Position numbers and translations under genes: made by a program
Notes under the pieces: model-generated
Told to the model about the DNA's origin: nothing
Database searches by the model: none
What the model saw: the letters and a program-made list of their open reading frames with translations, nothing else
In this document: piece by piece, positions 1-8,906 of the stretch
Layout: each line of letters begins with the position of its first letter
How positions within the stretch are numbered: the stretch's first letter is position 1
Assembly: GCA_002448235.1 (NCBI GenBank)
Contig: DIXF01000003.1
Span: 62,001 to 126,000, forward strand
From: Syntrophaceae bacterium UBA6087
GTDB taxonomy: Bacteria > Desulfobacterota > Desulfomonilia > UBA1062
DNA length: 64,000 nucleotides
Direction: 5' to 3'

Positions 1-2
1 AT

Positions 3-230
3 AGAATCACCGACTGCCCCTTTGAGCATCTCAACAGAACCATGATCATAAACGCTGCGGATTATCTCTGCCAGTCAGCCGGGATCGGACACAGCGCGAA
101 CATCAACCCGGAAAGAAAGGATGAAGTGATATCGGCACTCGGCCTCTCCGCCGGACAGATCGAGGAACTGACCGAAACGATGAAAGCATGCCGTGACCAG
201 GTAGACAGCTTCCTTGAGGCATTGTCATAG
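3..230 (+). CDS. HDOD domain protein, C-terminal part (5' end outside window)
   Basis: The frame is open from the left edge, so the gene starts outside the window and only about 75 C-terminal residues are visible. They read ...CPFEHLNRTMIINAADYLC..., followed by a GLSAGQIEEL segment. This pattern of a helix carrying NAADYLCQSAGIG, then an L-x-L-S linker and a final acidic helix is typical of the end of HDOD proteins. These are output or scaffold proteins of bacterial signalling that resemble HD phosphohydrolases but lack the catalytic residues. The stop lies 7 bases before the start of the hybrid histidine kinase, so the two are probably co-transcribed and may act in one pathway. The family call rests on a short tail and is moderately sure. 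Confidence 0.6.
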   Translation, partial: RITDCPFEHLNRTMIINAADYLCQSAGIGHSANINPERKDEVISALGLSAGQIEELTETMKACRDQVDSFLEALS

Positions 231-237
231 GGGTGCC

Positions 238-2385
238 ATGAAGGATAATTTCGGAGAAAATATATCCCTCAAACTTCTCAACGAAGAAGACAACACCCTT
301 TTGCTCGACAATATCCGGACCGTCTACAATAAGTTTCAGGACAAACTGACTCAGCTTTCCATCCTGCGCGAACTGGGCAACGTCCTTTTCTATGTCAATG
401 ATTTCAAACGCATATGTCAGTCGGTCATGGACATCACGATCAACAATACCGTGGCGAGGAACTGCTCCATAATGCTGCTCGACTTCGATACGAACAAGCT
501 TTTTCTCGTCGCAGCCACGAGCCCGCACGGCAAAAGCTTTGTCATCGATACCAGGAAGATGTTTTCGAAAGAAGACGTCCAATATACCTTTTCCTATGGA
601 GAGGGAGTTGCAGGAGAGTCCATACAGAAAAAACAGCCGATCCTCATAGAGGATGTGAGCCGGTCGGAGATTTTCGACAAGAGCAAACAGACCAATGTGG
701 AAATAGGCACGCTGCTTTCCGTGCCTCTCATTATCGAAGACTCTGCCTGCGGCGTATTTACTCTGAGCCATCCTCAACCGCACATGTTCAAGCCCAACGA
801 CATGAACCTGTTCATGATCGTGGCGAATACTGTCGCCCTTGCCATCAACAGCGCCCTGAGTTTTGAAACGCTTAAGTATTCCGAAGAAAAATACCGGGCA
901 CTGACGGAATACTCGAATGACGGGATTACCATTATCCAGGGCGGCAGGCACATGTATGCGAACCCCAGTTACAAGTGTATGACCGGCTACAGCTTCAAGG
1001 AGCTCAAAGATATCCCCTTTGACCGGATCCTCTCTCCTCTTGAGCACACAAACGGCTATGCGCACCGAATGAATCCTCTGGACAGCAATATTCCGGGCAC
1101 CTTTGAGGGTTCACTGGTCAGCAAGGCCGGCAAGAAATTCTCGGTCGAGATATCCCACGCCTCGTTCATCTACATGGGACGGCATTCAAAGATTATCTCC
1201 GTGCGCGACTTAAGAGAACGCAAGGAGCTCGAGTTCAAGCTCCATCAGGCACAGAAGATGGAGGCCCTCGGTGTCATAGCAGGGGGTGTGGCACACGATC
1301 TCAACAATATCCTCTCGGGCATCACGAGCTACCCCGATCTCCTGCTCATGGATATGGCGGACGACAATTCTCTGAAAAAGCCTTTACTCACCATAAAAAA
1401 ATCCGGAGAAAAGGCCATAGCCACGGTACAGGATCTCCTTACCCTTGCCCGGAGAGGTGCGGCTGCCATGGAGGTCATCGACGTCAATCAGCTGATTGAC
1501 GACTATATCGAGAGCCCGGAGCATAAAAAGATAAAGGCTCACCACCCCAAGGTCCGGGTCCTGAAAAAACTCGAAGCAGGCAGCTTGAATATCCTGGGTT
1601 CTCCCTACCACCTTACCAAAACACTCCTGAACCTCGTCCTGAATGCCGCGGAGGCCATGCCTGCAGGAGGAGACTTACACATCACCACCGAGGCGCGCCA
1701 TCTGGACAAACCGCTTCAGGGATATGAACTCATCGAGGAAGGGGACTATGTCAGCATTACGGTCTCCGATACCGGCGAAGGCATCCCTCCCGATTCTCTC
1801 GACAGGGTCTTCGAGCCCTTCTATACGAAGAAAAAATTCGGCAGGAGCGGTACCGGACTTGGCCTGCCGGTCGTATGGGGAACCGTGAAAGACCACAGGG
1901 GATTTGTCGATGTCACGAGTGTGGAAGGCCGAGGAACGACCTTTACGCTCTACTACCCGGTGACCCGACAGGAATCGCCCCATGACAAATCCTTCCTGAC
2001 TATCGATGCCTACAAGGGCAAAGGGGAAAAGATCCTTGTGGTAGACGATGTCATGGAGCAGAGGGAGATCGCCACCATGATCCTTGCCAAGCTGGGATAC
2101 CAGGTGACCGCGGTCTCCAGCGGAGAAGAGGCCATAGAATACCTGAAAGACTACAGCGCCGATCTCATAATACTCGATATGATCATGGACCCCGGGATCG
2201 ACGGGCTTGAAACCTATAAGCAGGTGCTGAAGATCCATCCGAAGCAGAAAGCCGTCATCACGAGCGGCTTCTCCGAGACCAAGCGGGTAAGAGAGGCACA
2301 GGGCCTCGGGGTCACGGCGTACATCCGGAAGCCGTATTTCCTGGAGAAAATCGGTCTGGCAGTGAGAAAAGCCCTCGATGATTAA
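238..2385 (+). CDS. GAF-PAS hybrid sensor histidine kinase with receiver domain
   Basis: A 715-residue cytoplasmic-looking protein with no membrane segment. Domains in order: N-terminal helix, GAF (about residues 35-205), PAS (215-330), HisKA with phospho-acceptor His353 in GGVAHDLNN, HATPase (440-575, with NLVLNAAEAM and the GTGLGL lid), then a C-terminal receiver domain with phospho-acceptor Asp647 in LIILDMIMD. It should sense a small ligand or redox state, autophosphorylate and pass phosphate to its own receiver. It carries no DNA-binding output, so a partner phosphotransfer protein or regulator must exist elsewhere. An upstream in-frame ATG at 214 exists, but the ATG at 238 follows a GGGGT ribosome site and avoids overlap with the HDOD gene. 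It is built differently from the three PAS-multidomain kinases further right. Confidence 0.9.
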   Translation: MKDNFGENISLKLLNEEDNTLLLDNIRTVYNKFQDKLTQLSILRELGNVLFYVNDFKRICQSVMDITINNTVARNCSIMLLDFDTNKLFLVAATSPHGKSFVIDTRKMFSKEDVQYTFSYGEGVAGESIQKKQPILIEDVSRSEIFDKSKQTNVEIGTLLSVPLIIEDSACGVFTLSHPQPHMFKPNDMNLFMIVANTVALAINSALSFETLKYSEEKYRALTEYSNDGITIIQGGRHMYANPSYKCMTGYSFKELKDIPFDRILSPLEHTNGYAHRMNPLDSNIPGTFEGSLVSKAGKKFSVEISHASFIYMGRHSKIISVRDLRERKELEFKLHQAQKMEALGVIAGGVAHDLNNILSGITSYPDLLLMDMADDNSLKKPLLTIKKSGEKAIATVQDLLTLARRGAAAMEVIDVNQLIDDYIESPEHKKIKAHHPKVRVLKKLEAGSLNILGSPYHLTKTLLNLVLNAAEAMPAGGDLHITTEARHLDKPLQGYELIEEGDYVSITVSDTGEGIPPDSLDRVFEPFYTKKKFGRSGTGLGLPVVWGTVKDHRGFVDVTSVEGRGTTFTLYYPVTRQESPHDKSFLTIDAYKGKGEKILVVDDVMEQREIATMILAKLGYQVTAVSSGEEAIEYLKDYSADLIILDMIMDPGIDGLETYKQVLKIHPKQKAVITSGFSETKRVREAQGLGVTAYIRKPYFLEKIGLAVRKALDD

Positions 2386-2459
2386 GAAGCATCCCGCCGC
2401 CTGTCCACGGATGGAAACATCGTGCCGCTCCGTGATACGAATGCGGTGAGGAGTTTTTC

Positions 2460-3404
2460 ATGGCGCAGGTCAAAATAACCGTCATGGGTGCAGGCGCAGT
2501 AGGCGCGCACACAGCCGCGATTATCGCACAAAAGAGCCTGGGAAACACCTTTCTCTACGACATTGCCGACGGCCTGGCAGCAGGCAGGGCAATGGATATC
2601 AACCAGGCGTCCCCCGCCGTCCGTACCGACTGCCGCGTAACGGGAAGCAGCTTGCCGGATACCCTCATGGGTTCCGATATCGTCGTCTTTACCGCAGGAT
2701 ATGCAAGACAAGCAGGCATGGACCGCCTTGACCTCCTCAGAAAGAATATGGATGTCGCCCGCCAGGCAGGCAGGTATATCACGGAGTTCTGCCCCGGGGC
2801 GCAGGTGCTTGTCGTAACCAACCCGGTGGAGGCGATAACCTGGTATCTGAAGGAGATCTGGCCCGGTATGAATGTGTTCGGTCTCGGGTGCTCTCTTGAT
2901 GCCGTGCGCTTTACCTATTTTATTGCAGACACTTTGAACGTATCGGTCGAAGAAGTCCGGGGACTGGTCATCGGAACTCATACCGACGAAATGATACCCC
3001 TTGTCGGCCATGCATCGGTAGGCGGGGCGTCCCTGACCTCCGTGGCGGATATCCATACCATTGACACAATCGTGCGTCTCACAAAGGCCGCTGGATCGGC
3101 AATCGTACAGAATCTTAAAAACCACAGCGGTTTCTATGCCGCTTCTCATACAATCGCCGGAATCGTAGAAGCTATCGTGCTCAACCGACCGGAAGTATTC
3201 CCATTGAGCGTACCGTGCGAAGGAGCATACGGGTTTGAGGATATCGTCCTTGCGCTGCCGGCTGTCGTCAGCAGCGCAGGGAACCATCGAATCATCGAGA
3301 TGGACCTGGACCCCTATGAGCGCTCCCTGCTGAAAAAATGCGCATCCTCCATGGCTCGCATCATCCATGATATCAAAAGAGGCGGATTGACCGCCGCATA
3401 TTGA
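2460..3404 (+). CDS. mdh: Malate dehydrogenase (LDH/MDH superfamily)
   Basis: A 314-residue NAD-dependent 2-hydroxyacid dehydrogenase, predicted to interconvert malate and oxaloacetate in the cytoplasm. Visible: Rossmann motif GAGAVG at the N-terminus, an Asp after beta-2 (LYDI) that favours NAD over NADP, the active-site loop TAGYARQAGMDR with two arginines in the positions used for dicarboxylate binding, the NPVEAITW motif, and the catalytic His in GTHTDEMIP. The usual motif is GxHGDxMVP, so GTHTDEM is a mild variant. The loop arginines favour malate over lactate. A GAGG ribosome site precedes the ATG. The gene lies 74 bases after the kinase gene and may be expressed alone. Confidence 0.85.
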   Translation: MAQVKITVMGAGAVGAHTAAIIAQKSLGNTFLYDIADGLAAGRAMDINQASPAVRTDCRVTGSSLPDTLMGSDIVVFTAGYARQAGMDRLDLLRKNMDVARQAGRYITEFCPGAQVLVVTNPVEAITWYLKEIWPGMNVFGLGCSLDAVRFTYFIADTLNVSVEEVRGLVIGTHTDEMIPLVGHASVGGASLTSVADIHTIDTIVRLTKAAGSAIVQNLKNHSGFYAASHTIAGIVEAIVLNRPEVFPLSVPCEGAYGFEDIVLALPAVVSSAGNHRIIEMDLDPYERSLLKKCASSMARIIHDIKRGGLTAAY

Positions 3405-3531
3405 TATCGGGGACGAACACCCTCAATAGTATTGATAGTGGGCCTGACACGTGCCATAACATGACAAAGAACCGTCCTTGTCGTCAGGGGCTGCGTGATA
3501 TGAGGGAAAAGCGAAAACCGGGAGGATTGCA

Positions 3532-4062
3532 ATGAAAAGGAGACCGATCGATTACTCCGAGCTTCTCATCCAGCCGCACACCATCTGGGCGCGTCAATGG
3601 CTGGTCCTTACCTGCGGAGACTATGAGGCGAAAAAGTTCAACTCGATGACCGTTGGTTGGGGAGGGTTCGGTGTCATGTGGAACATGCCCTTTGCCCAGG
3701 TCGTCGTGAGACCCGGCAGGCATACGTATGGGTTCATGGAACAGTACGACACCTTTACGCTCTGCGCGCTGGGCAAAAAGTATCGCGACGCCCTGCAGAT
3801 ACTGGGGAGCCGATCGGGCAGAGACAGAGACAAGATAAAAGAGGCCGGCCTTACCCCCATACCTTCCACGAAAATCGCCGCTCCCGGTCTTGCCGAGGCC
3901 CAGCTCATCATCGAGCTCAGGAAAATCTACTGGGACGACTTCAAACCAGAGCATTTTCTCGCCCCCTCCATCGAAGAAAATTATCCGCAGAAAGACTATC
4001 ACAGGATATTTTATGGTGAAATCCTCGCAGTTTCCGGAACCGGAACGTATTCGATCATCTGA
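3532..4062 (+). CDS. Flavin reductase-like FMN-binding protein
   Basis: A 176-residue protein of the flavin reductase/flavoredoxin family (split-barrel FMN-binding fold). The N-terminal half has the family pattern of a strand ending in NSMTVGWGGFGVMWN, which forms the FMN phosphate and ring pocket, then VVVRPGRHTYGFMEQ. Members bind FMN as dimers and either reduce free flavin with NAD(P)H or act as electron carriers. Which applies cannot be told from sequence. The C-terminal segment DDFKPEHFLAP is family-like and the length is close to usual. A strong GGGAGG site precedes the ATG. It lies between malate dehydrogenase and a metallo-beta-lactamase-fold gene on the same strand, with modest gaps. 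Confidence 0.8.
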   Translation: MKRRPIDYSELLIQPHTIWARQWLVLTCGDYEAKKFNSMTVGWGGFGVMWNMPFAQVVVRPGRHTYGFMEQYDTFTLCALGKKYRDALQILGSRSGRDRDKIKEAGLTPIPSTKIAAPGLAEAQLIIELRKIYWDDFKPEHFLAPSIEENYPQKDYHRIFYGEILAVSGTGTYSII

Positions 4063-4130
4063 TCCATGCCCTCGGCCGGCTTTTATGGAGGTACGGTGAT
4101 CATCGACAAGAGACACCCAGGGGGCGCCGT

Positions 4131-4949
4131 ATGATCGAAGTCCGCTGGCTCGGCGCTGCCGGTCTCGAGATCTCTGTCGATGGAACGGTCATTCTCATTG
4201 ACCCGTATCTTTCCCGGCCGGGCAAATTCTCCGTGCTCTGCAGAAAGCTTCGTCCCTCACAAGCGCGGATCCAGTCTTACACCTCAAGGGTTTCGGGCAA
4301 GGTATCCGCCGTCATCTGCGGCCATACTCACTTCGACCATGCCTTGGACATCCCGGATATCGTGTCCCGGGTACATTGCAGAGTGATAGGCAGCAGGAGC
4401 CTGAAAACCCTTTTCGAGATTTCGGGGATGAGCCCGGAAATGGAAATATGCACGGGAAACGAATCGTTTGAGCTCGAAGGGGGGATAAAGGTCGGCATGA
4501 TCCCTTCCCGGCACGGGCTCGTCCTGTTCGGTAAGGTCCCCTACCAAGGAGAGATCGATCCTCGGGCAGAGGCCCCGCTCAAGGCGAACCAGTACTGCCT
4601 GGGCGACATGTTCATGCCGAAAATTGAGATAGGAGAAGTAACCCTGGTGCATGCAGGCAGCGCGGGGTTCATCGAGCCCGAGGTCCGCGGGCACAAGTGC
4701 CATATCCTCTTCATGTGCGTGCCCGGCTGGAAAAGGGTGCCGGACTACACGGCGAAGTTTGTCCAAATGCTTGAACCCGAGGTCATCATTCCCTTCCACT
4801 TCGACGACTTCACTGTCCCGATCCGGCCTACCGGCAAAGTCCGCGCCCTTCCCTTCACGGATCTGAAGGGATTTATCGAGCGCCTACGCCGATATGCACC
4901 GGGTGCGGTTGTCCGGATTCCCAATCCCGCCGAAATAATGCGGTTTTAG
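4131..4949 (+). CDS. Metallo-beta-lactamase-fold hydrolase (UlaG-like)
   Basis: A 272-residue protein starting with WLGAAGLEISVDG, the typical first strands of the UlaG/YcbO branch of the metallo-beta-lactamase fold. The metal motif is GHTHFDHALDI (HxHxDH) at about residues 81-89. Further ligands are likely the His in PSRHGL, the His in LVHAGS and the His in IPFHFDDF near the C-terminus. Enzymes of this branch hydrolyse lactones or phosphoesters, or are uncharacterised, so the substrate cannot be assigned. The ATG follows AGGGGGCG. The stop overlaps by 4 bases the stop of the convergent EamA gene, so neither has room for its own terminator. Confidence 0.8.
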   Translation: MIEVRWLGAAGLEISVDGTVILIDPYLSRPGKFSVLCRKLRPSQARIQSYTSRVSGKVSAVICGHTHFDHALDIPDIVSRVHCRVIGSRSLKTLFEISGMSPEMEICTGNESFELEGGIKVGMIPSRHGLVLFGKVPYQGEIDPRAEAPLKANQYCLGDMFMPKIEIGEVTLVHAGSAGFIEPEVRGHKCHILFMCVPGWKRVPDYTAKFVQMLEPEVIIPFHFDDFTVPIRPTGKVRALPFTDLKGFIERLRRYAPGAVVRIPNPAEIMRF

Positions 4950-5887
4950 CCCGCCAGGACGTCGTTGTCGATCTCCGGACGGAGCGGTTCATCCTCCACG
5001 GACGAGTCCTTCGGCCGCTCCTGACTTATGAATACCCCCGCGAAGACGAGGGCCGCAGCGCCATACTGGACCGGAGTGAATTCCTCGCCCAGGATCAGCC
5101 ACCCGAGGAAAACCGTGAACACGGGGATGAGATTTACGAATGCGGATGCCTGGCTGGCAGGCATCCGGCTGACGCCGTAATTGTACAGGCCGTATGCGCC
5201 CATGGTCACAAATATACCCAGATACAGAATACTCAAAGTCGGAACGAGGGAGAATTCTCCCGGCATCTCTGTGCCGGGCAGCAGCAGGAAGGGAAGGTAA
5301 AACAGCGTGCCTGCAAAGGACTGCAGTGCGGTGAGAAACAGCGGGCTGTAACGAGCGGTGAGCTTTTTCAACGTGATGCTGTACCCCACCGCGCAAACCA
5401 TGGCGATAAACTCCAGGAAATTCCCCAGGGCCTGATTGGGCGCATTGTCCGACGAACCGCCGGTGGCGCTCAAGAGCACCACCCCTGCTATGGCCATGAA
5501 GAACCCGGCCAACGTTCTTCGGGTTACGTTCTCGTGCAGAACTATGCTCGCTGCAACGGCTACCATGAGCGGGAGCATGGCGGTAACCATGCCGGCCTGC
5601 GACGCCGTGGTATTCCGGACTGCATGCGTCTCGAAGAGGAAGTAGAGACAAGGCTCGCACAGGACGAGAAGTGCGAGATACTTCAGGTCTTCCTTTTTGA
5701 CGGCATTACCGTTGAGTCTCCCGGCAATAAGAAGAAAGCATGCCCCTGCCACCGCCATTCGCGCGAAAATCACCACCATGGGGTCATAGGCCTCGAACGC
5801 AAGCTTCAATGCGATGAAAGAGCCGGCCCAAAGCGCCATGGCGATAACGAGAAAAGTCCGGGGAAGTAAGTCTTTCCTGTGCTGCAT
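4946..5887 (-). CDS. EamA/DMT-family membrane exporter
   Basis: About 313 residues with ten predicted transmembrane helices in two EamA repeats. The first begins FLVIAMALWAGSFIALKLA and the second lies after AMVCAVGYSITLK. The motif SRMPASQASAFVNLIPVF in the second repeat is characteristic of drug/metabolite transporters that export amino acids or other metabolites across the inner membrane. The substrate is unknown. An upstream ATG at 5980 would add a 31-residue tail (rich in Ile, Arg and Leu) not seen in the family. The ATG at 5887 with AAGGG 11 bases upstream gives the usual length and is preferred. The gene is divergent from the Nudix gene. Confidence 0.85.
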   Translation of the reverse strand: MQHRKDLLPRTFLVIAMALWAGSFIALKLAFEAYDPMVVIFARMAVAGACFLLIAGRLNGNAVKKEDLKYLALLVLCEPCLYFLFETHAVRNTTASQAGMVTAMLPLMVAVAASIVLHENVTRRTLAGFFMAIAGVVLLSATGGSSDNAPNQALGNFLEFIAMVCAVGYSITLKKLTARYSPLFLTALQSFAGTLFYLPFLLLPGTEMPGEFSLVPTLSILYLGIFVTMGAYGLYNYGVSRMPASQASAFVNLIPVFTVFLGWLILGEEFTPVQYGAAALVFAGVFISQERPKDSSVEDEPLRPEIDNDVLAG

Positions 5888-6075
5888 TCCTGTCAGTACC
5901 CTTAATAAAATGATCCGGATGAAAACACGTTGATCGTTTATCATGTATAAGCAACGGTTGAAACTACTATTCCGTTCCATTATAATCCTATTCCGGTATC
6001 ATCATCTATGATGTCTTCACAGCAACCGGAAAGGCATTTTACGCCTGGATCCCTTTTCGAAAGGACGGTCATGGT

Positions 6076-6564
6076 ATGGGTTTTTGTCCGAGATGCGGTC
6101 ATATGCTTGTGACTAGAGAAATCGACGGCAGGCTCAGGGAGGCATGTCAGTCAGACTCATGCCCGTTTGTACTGTGGGACAATCCCACCCCTGTTGTCGC
6201 TGCCATTGTTGAGCATGAAGGGGACGTCATCCTTGTTCGCAACGTGGGTTGGCCGGAAAAGATCTTCGCCCTTGTGTCCGGTTTTTTGGAAAAGGGTGAA
6301 ACCCCCGATGACGCGATCGTGCGGGAGGTAAAGGAAGAGCTCGGCATGGATGCCCGGGTCGAAAGCTTTATCGGGTATTATTCCTTCATCGAGAGGAACC
6401 AGCTTATCCTCGCCTTTCACCTCATTGCCGGCGGCACGATCTCTCTGGGAGAAGAGCTCCAGGAATTCAAGCGTGTCGCGCCCGAGAAGTTGCGGCCGTG
6501 GCCTTTCGGAACTGGCCCTGCAGTCAGAGACTGGCTCATGAAGAAAGGGATCTCTCATCTATAA
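6076..6564 (+). CDS. Nudix hydrolase with N-terminal zinc ribbon
   Basis: A 162-residue protein. Residues 4-29 carry a CPRC ... C ... C ribbon that should bind zinc, as in NudC/NADH pyrophosphatase-like Nudix proteins. The Nudix box GX5EX7REUXEEXGU is complete: GFLEKGETPDDAIVREVKEE followed by LGM, at about residues 75-97. It places Mg2+ for hydrolysis of a nucleoside diphosphate linked to another moiety. The C-terminus lacks the NudC SQPWPFPxS signature, so NADH specificity is not supported; ADP-ribose or another dinucleotide is as likely. It probably acts in nucleotide clean-up in the cytoplasm. The gene is transcribed divergently from the EamA exporter. Confidence 0.85.
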   Translation: MGFCPRCGHMLVTREIDGRLREACQSDSCPFVLWDNPTPVVAAIVEHEGDVILVRNVGWPEKIFALVSGFLEKGETPDDAIVREVKEELGMDARVESFIGYYSFIERNQLILAFHLIAGGTISLGEELQEFKRVAPEKLRPWPFGTGPAVRDWLMKKGISHL

Positions 6565-6686
6565 CCGCTCACCTGCCCTTCATGATTATTGAATGGACTG
6601 AGGCGGCAGGGCGTATTTCCCCTTGAAGACCGCAGTTGAAATATGAGAGATTGTTCATACATTCAATCATCATAAGGGGGTTTGTT

Positions 6687-7280
6687 TTGAAGAAAATCAC
6701 TGCGTTCACTTCTCTTCTTCTTTTTGGACTTGTTCCGCCTGCCGCAGCCGGCAACGATAATCCTCAGGTATGCCTTGAGACCTCCAAAGGGAATATCGTC
6801 ATAGAGCTCGACAAGTCAAAGGCTCCCAAGACCGTGGAAAATTTCCTTTCCTATACCAAAGCGGGCTTCTACGAAGGCACCGTCTTTCACCGGGTCATCA
6901 AGGGATTCATGGTCCAGGGAGGCGGGCTCACCGAAGACATGCAGCAGAAAACGACCAATGCACCGGTAACCAACGAGGCCGACAACGGGTTGAAAAACCT
7001 GCGCGGAACGGTCGCCATGGCCCGCACGCAGGACCCGCATTCTGCGACAGCCCAGTTCTTTATCAATACGGTTGACAACCACTTCCTCGACCATACGGCA
7101 AAAACGGCAAACGGATGGGGATATTGCGTATTCGGACGCGTGATCCAGGGCATGGACGTGGTGGACGCCATCGAGAACCAGCCCACAACGTATAAAGGCA
7201 TGTATCGGGATGTCCCCGCAGCAGCCATTACGGTCAAACGCGCCTATGTCGTGGGAGATGACGCGAAGAAGGACAATTAG
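6687..7280 (+). CDS. Exported cyclophilin-type peptidyl-prolyl isomerase
   Basis: The mature part is a complete cyclophilin domain: VCLETSKGNIVIEL, then FHRVIKGFMVQGGG, then the AMARTQDPHSATAQFF active-site segment and NGWGYCVFGRVIQGMDV. The catalytic Arg lies in FHRVI, and the residues Q, F and W of the proline pocket are visible. It should accelerate cis-trans proline isomerisation during folding of exported proteins. The reading frame begins at an ATG at 6636, but a TTG at 6687 sits 6 bases after AAGGGGG and gives a clean signal peptide (KKITAFTSLLLFGLVPPAAA). I therefore take TTG 6687 and predict a periplasmic protein of 197 residues before cleavage. A weak GC-rich hairpin follows downstream. 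Confidence 0.88.
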   Translation: MKKITAFTSLLLFGLVPPAAAGNDNPQVCLETSKGNIVIELDKSKAPKTVENFLSYTKAGFYEGTVFHRVIKGFMVQGGGLTEDMQQKTTNAPVTNEADNGLKNLRGTVAMARTQDPHSATAQFFINTVDNHFLDHTAKTANGWGYCVFGRVIQGMDVVDAIENQPTTYKGMYRDVPAAAITVKRAYVVGDDAKKDN

Positions 7281-7362
7281 CCGCCATTATCCGGAGCACC
7301 TCATACGTGAGTGATCCTGTGCTCCCGGCGGGTCGGACCGCCGTCCGGATCTCATAACGATC

Positions 7363-7390
7363 AGGGGGATGAACCCCCTTGTCTTTGCTT
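7363..7390 (+). terminator. Weak hairpin after the cyclophilin gene
   Basis: AGGGGG at 7363-7368 pairs with CCCCCT at 7374-7379 across a five-base loop and is followed by a T-rich but not pure-T stretch. It is plausible as a terminator between the cyclophilin and the UMF1 transporter, but the U-tract is poor. Confidence 0.35.
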
Positions 7391-7444
7391 TGACGGGCAG
7401 CAGCTGCCTTTTAAGGTCTTAAGAACCTTACAGAGGATGATTTT

Positions 7445-8776
7445 ATGGCGCTTACGGGGAAGAAAGCCGTTATATCCTGGGCCTTCTATGACTGGGCGAA
7501 TTCGGCGTTTGCCACTACGATCATGGCCGGCTTCTTCCCCATATTCTTCAAGCAGTACTGGAGCACAGGCGTAGATGCAACGGTAAGCACGGTGCGGCTT
7601 GCCATGGGCACCTCGCTGGCAGGGATTGTCATAGCCCTGAGCGCGCCGGTACTCGGCGCCATTGCCGACCGCGGCACGGCGAAAAAACGGTTCCTGGTAT
7701 TCTTTGCCTTCCTGGGTGCAATTGTCACCTCTTCTCTTTTCTTTGTGCCCCAGGGGTTCTGGATGCTCGCAATGTGCATCTACGTCCTCGCGGTAATCGG
7801 CTTCTCCAGCGGCAACACATTCTATGACTCACTCCTGCCCGTGGTATCCCCGCCCGGCAGGATGGATTTCATTTCCGCGCTCGGCTTTGCCTTCGGATAT
7901 CTCGGCGGCGGAATGCTCTTTGCCCTGAACGTCTGGATGACGCTGCGGCCTGAAACCTTCGGCCTTTCACATGCTTCCGAGGCAGTGAGGATATCGTTCC
8001 TGAGCGTCGGAATCTGGTGGATGGTCTTTACCCTTCCGCTCGTGTACTTCGTCAGGGAACGCACCACTACAGGCGCCGCAACGGGTATGAACATGGTAAA
8101 AGCGGGCTTCGGGCAGCTGAGACAGACATTTACGGAGATCAGGCGCCAGAGGATGATCTTCCTCTTCCTTGCGGCATACTGGCTCTACATCGACGGGGTG
8201 GACACGATTGTACGGATGGCCGTGGACTACGGCCTTTCCATCGGGTTTAAGGCGACTGACCTGATCGTCGCCCTTCTCATCACCCAGTTCGTGGGTTTTC
8301 CCTGCGCCATCGGGTTCGGGTGGCTCGGGGAGAAGATCGGGGCGAAAAAGGCAATATTCATTGCCATCGGGGTCTACCTCTTTATCTCCGTCTGGGGAGC
8401 TTTCATCGGGAGCACGCGGGAGTTTTACCTCCTGGCCGTCATCATTGGCTTTGTTCAGGGGGGCATTCAGGCCCTTTCCCGGTCATTCTACGCCCGCATC
8501 ATTCCCGAGGGAAAGTCTGCCGAGTACTTCGGGTTCTACAATATGCTGGGCAAATTCGCCGCGATCATAGGCCCCGTCCTCATAGGTTCGGTAGGCGTCA
8601 TCATGAGGTCTCTCGGTTTCGGAGGCACTACTGCATCAAGGATCGGCATCACATCGATATCGTTACTCTTTCTCGCCGGAGGGACCCTGCTTTTCTTTGT
8701 CGACGAGGAGAGAGGCATCCGGGAGGCCGCCCGCCTTCGGGATAGGATACCGGAAACAAAAGCGATCCCCGGATAA
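7445..8776 (+). CDS. MFS transporter, UMF1 (Atg22-like) family
   Basis: A 443-residue inner-membrane protein with about twelve transmembrane helices. The N-terminus AVISWAFYDWANSAFATTIM is the hallmark of the UMF1 group of the major facilitator superfamily, related to yeast Atg22, which effluxes amino acids from vacuoles. The family signature between helices 2 and 3 is present as GAIADRGTAKKRFL. The mid-section VQGGIQALSRSFYARIIPEG is also family-typical. The bacterial substrate is not known. Start: ATG 9 bases after AGAGGA. The gene is followed closely by the Xni-like nuclease gene on the same strand. Confidence 0.87.
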   Translation: MALTGKKAVISWAFYDWANSAFATTIMAGFFPIFFKQYWSTGVDATVSTVRLAMGTSLAGIVIALSAPVLGAIADRGTAKKRFLVFFAFLGAIVTSSLFFVPQGFWMLAMCIYVLAVIGFSSGNTFYDSLLPVVSPPGRMDFISALGFAFGYLGGGMLFALNVWMTLRPETFGLSHASEAVRISFLSVGIWWMVFTLPLVYFVRERTTTGAATGMNMVKAGFGQLRQTFTEIRRQRMIFLFLAAYWLYIDGVDTIVRMAVDYGLSIGFKATDLIVALLITQFVGFPCAIGFGWLGEKIGAKKAIFIAIGVYLFISVWGAFIGSTREFYLLAVIIGFVQGGIQALSRSFYARIIPEGKSAEYFGFYNMLGKFAAIIGPVLIGSVGVIMRSLGFGGTTASRIGITSISLLFLAGGTLLFFVDEERGIREAARLRDRIPETKAIPG

Positions 8777-8906
8777 GACGGGACGGCTTTTGCACCAAAG
8801 CAAAGAGCATCTGTCATGAAAAAACTGGGGTATGCACCCGATATCTGCTATGCTGAGCAGAGTCCTCGGACATCAACGGTTTTCTGAAGGGAGGTCATTT
8901 AAGCTC

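Noticed and set aside
103..1065. Long leftward frame opposite the first kinase gene
   Set aside because: It is the antisense shadow of a well-supported histidine kinase; its residues show no domain.
2382..3368. Long leftward frame opposite malate dehydrogenase
   Set aside because: It mirrors GC-rich codon bias of the real gene; no ribosome site, no family features.
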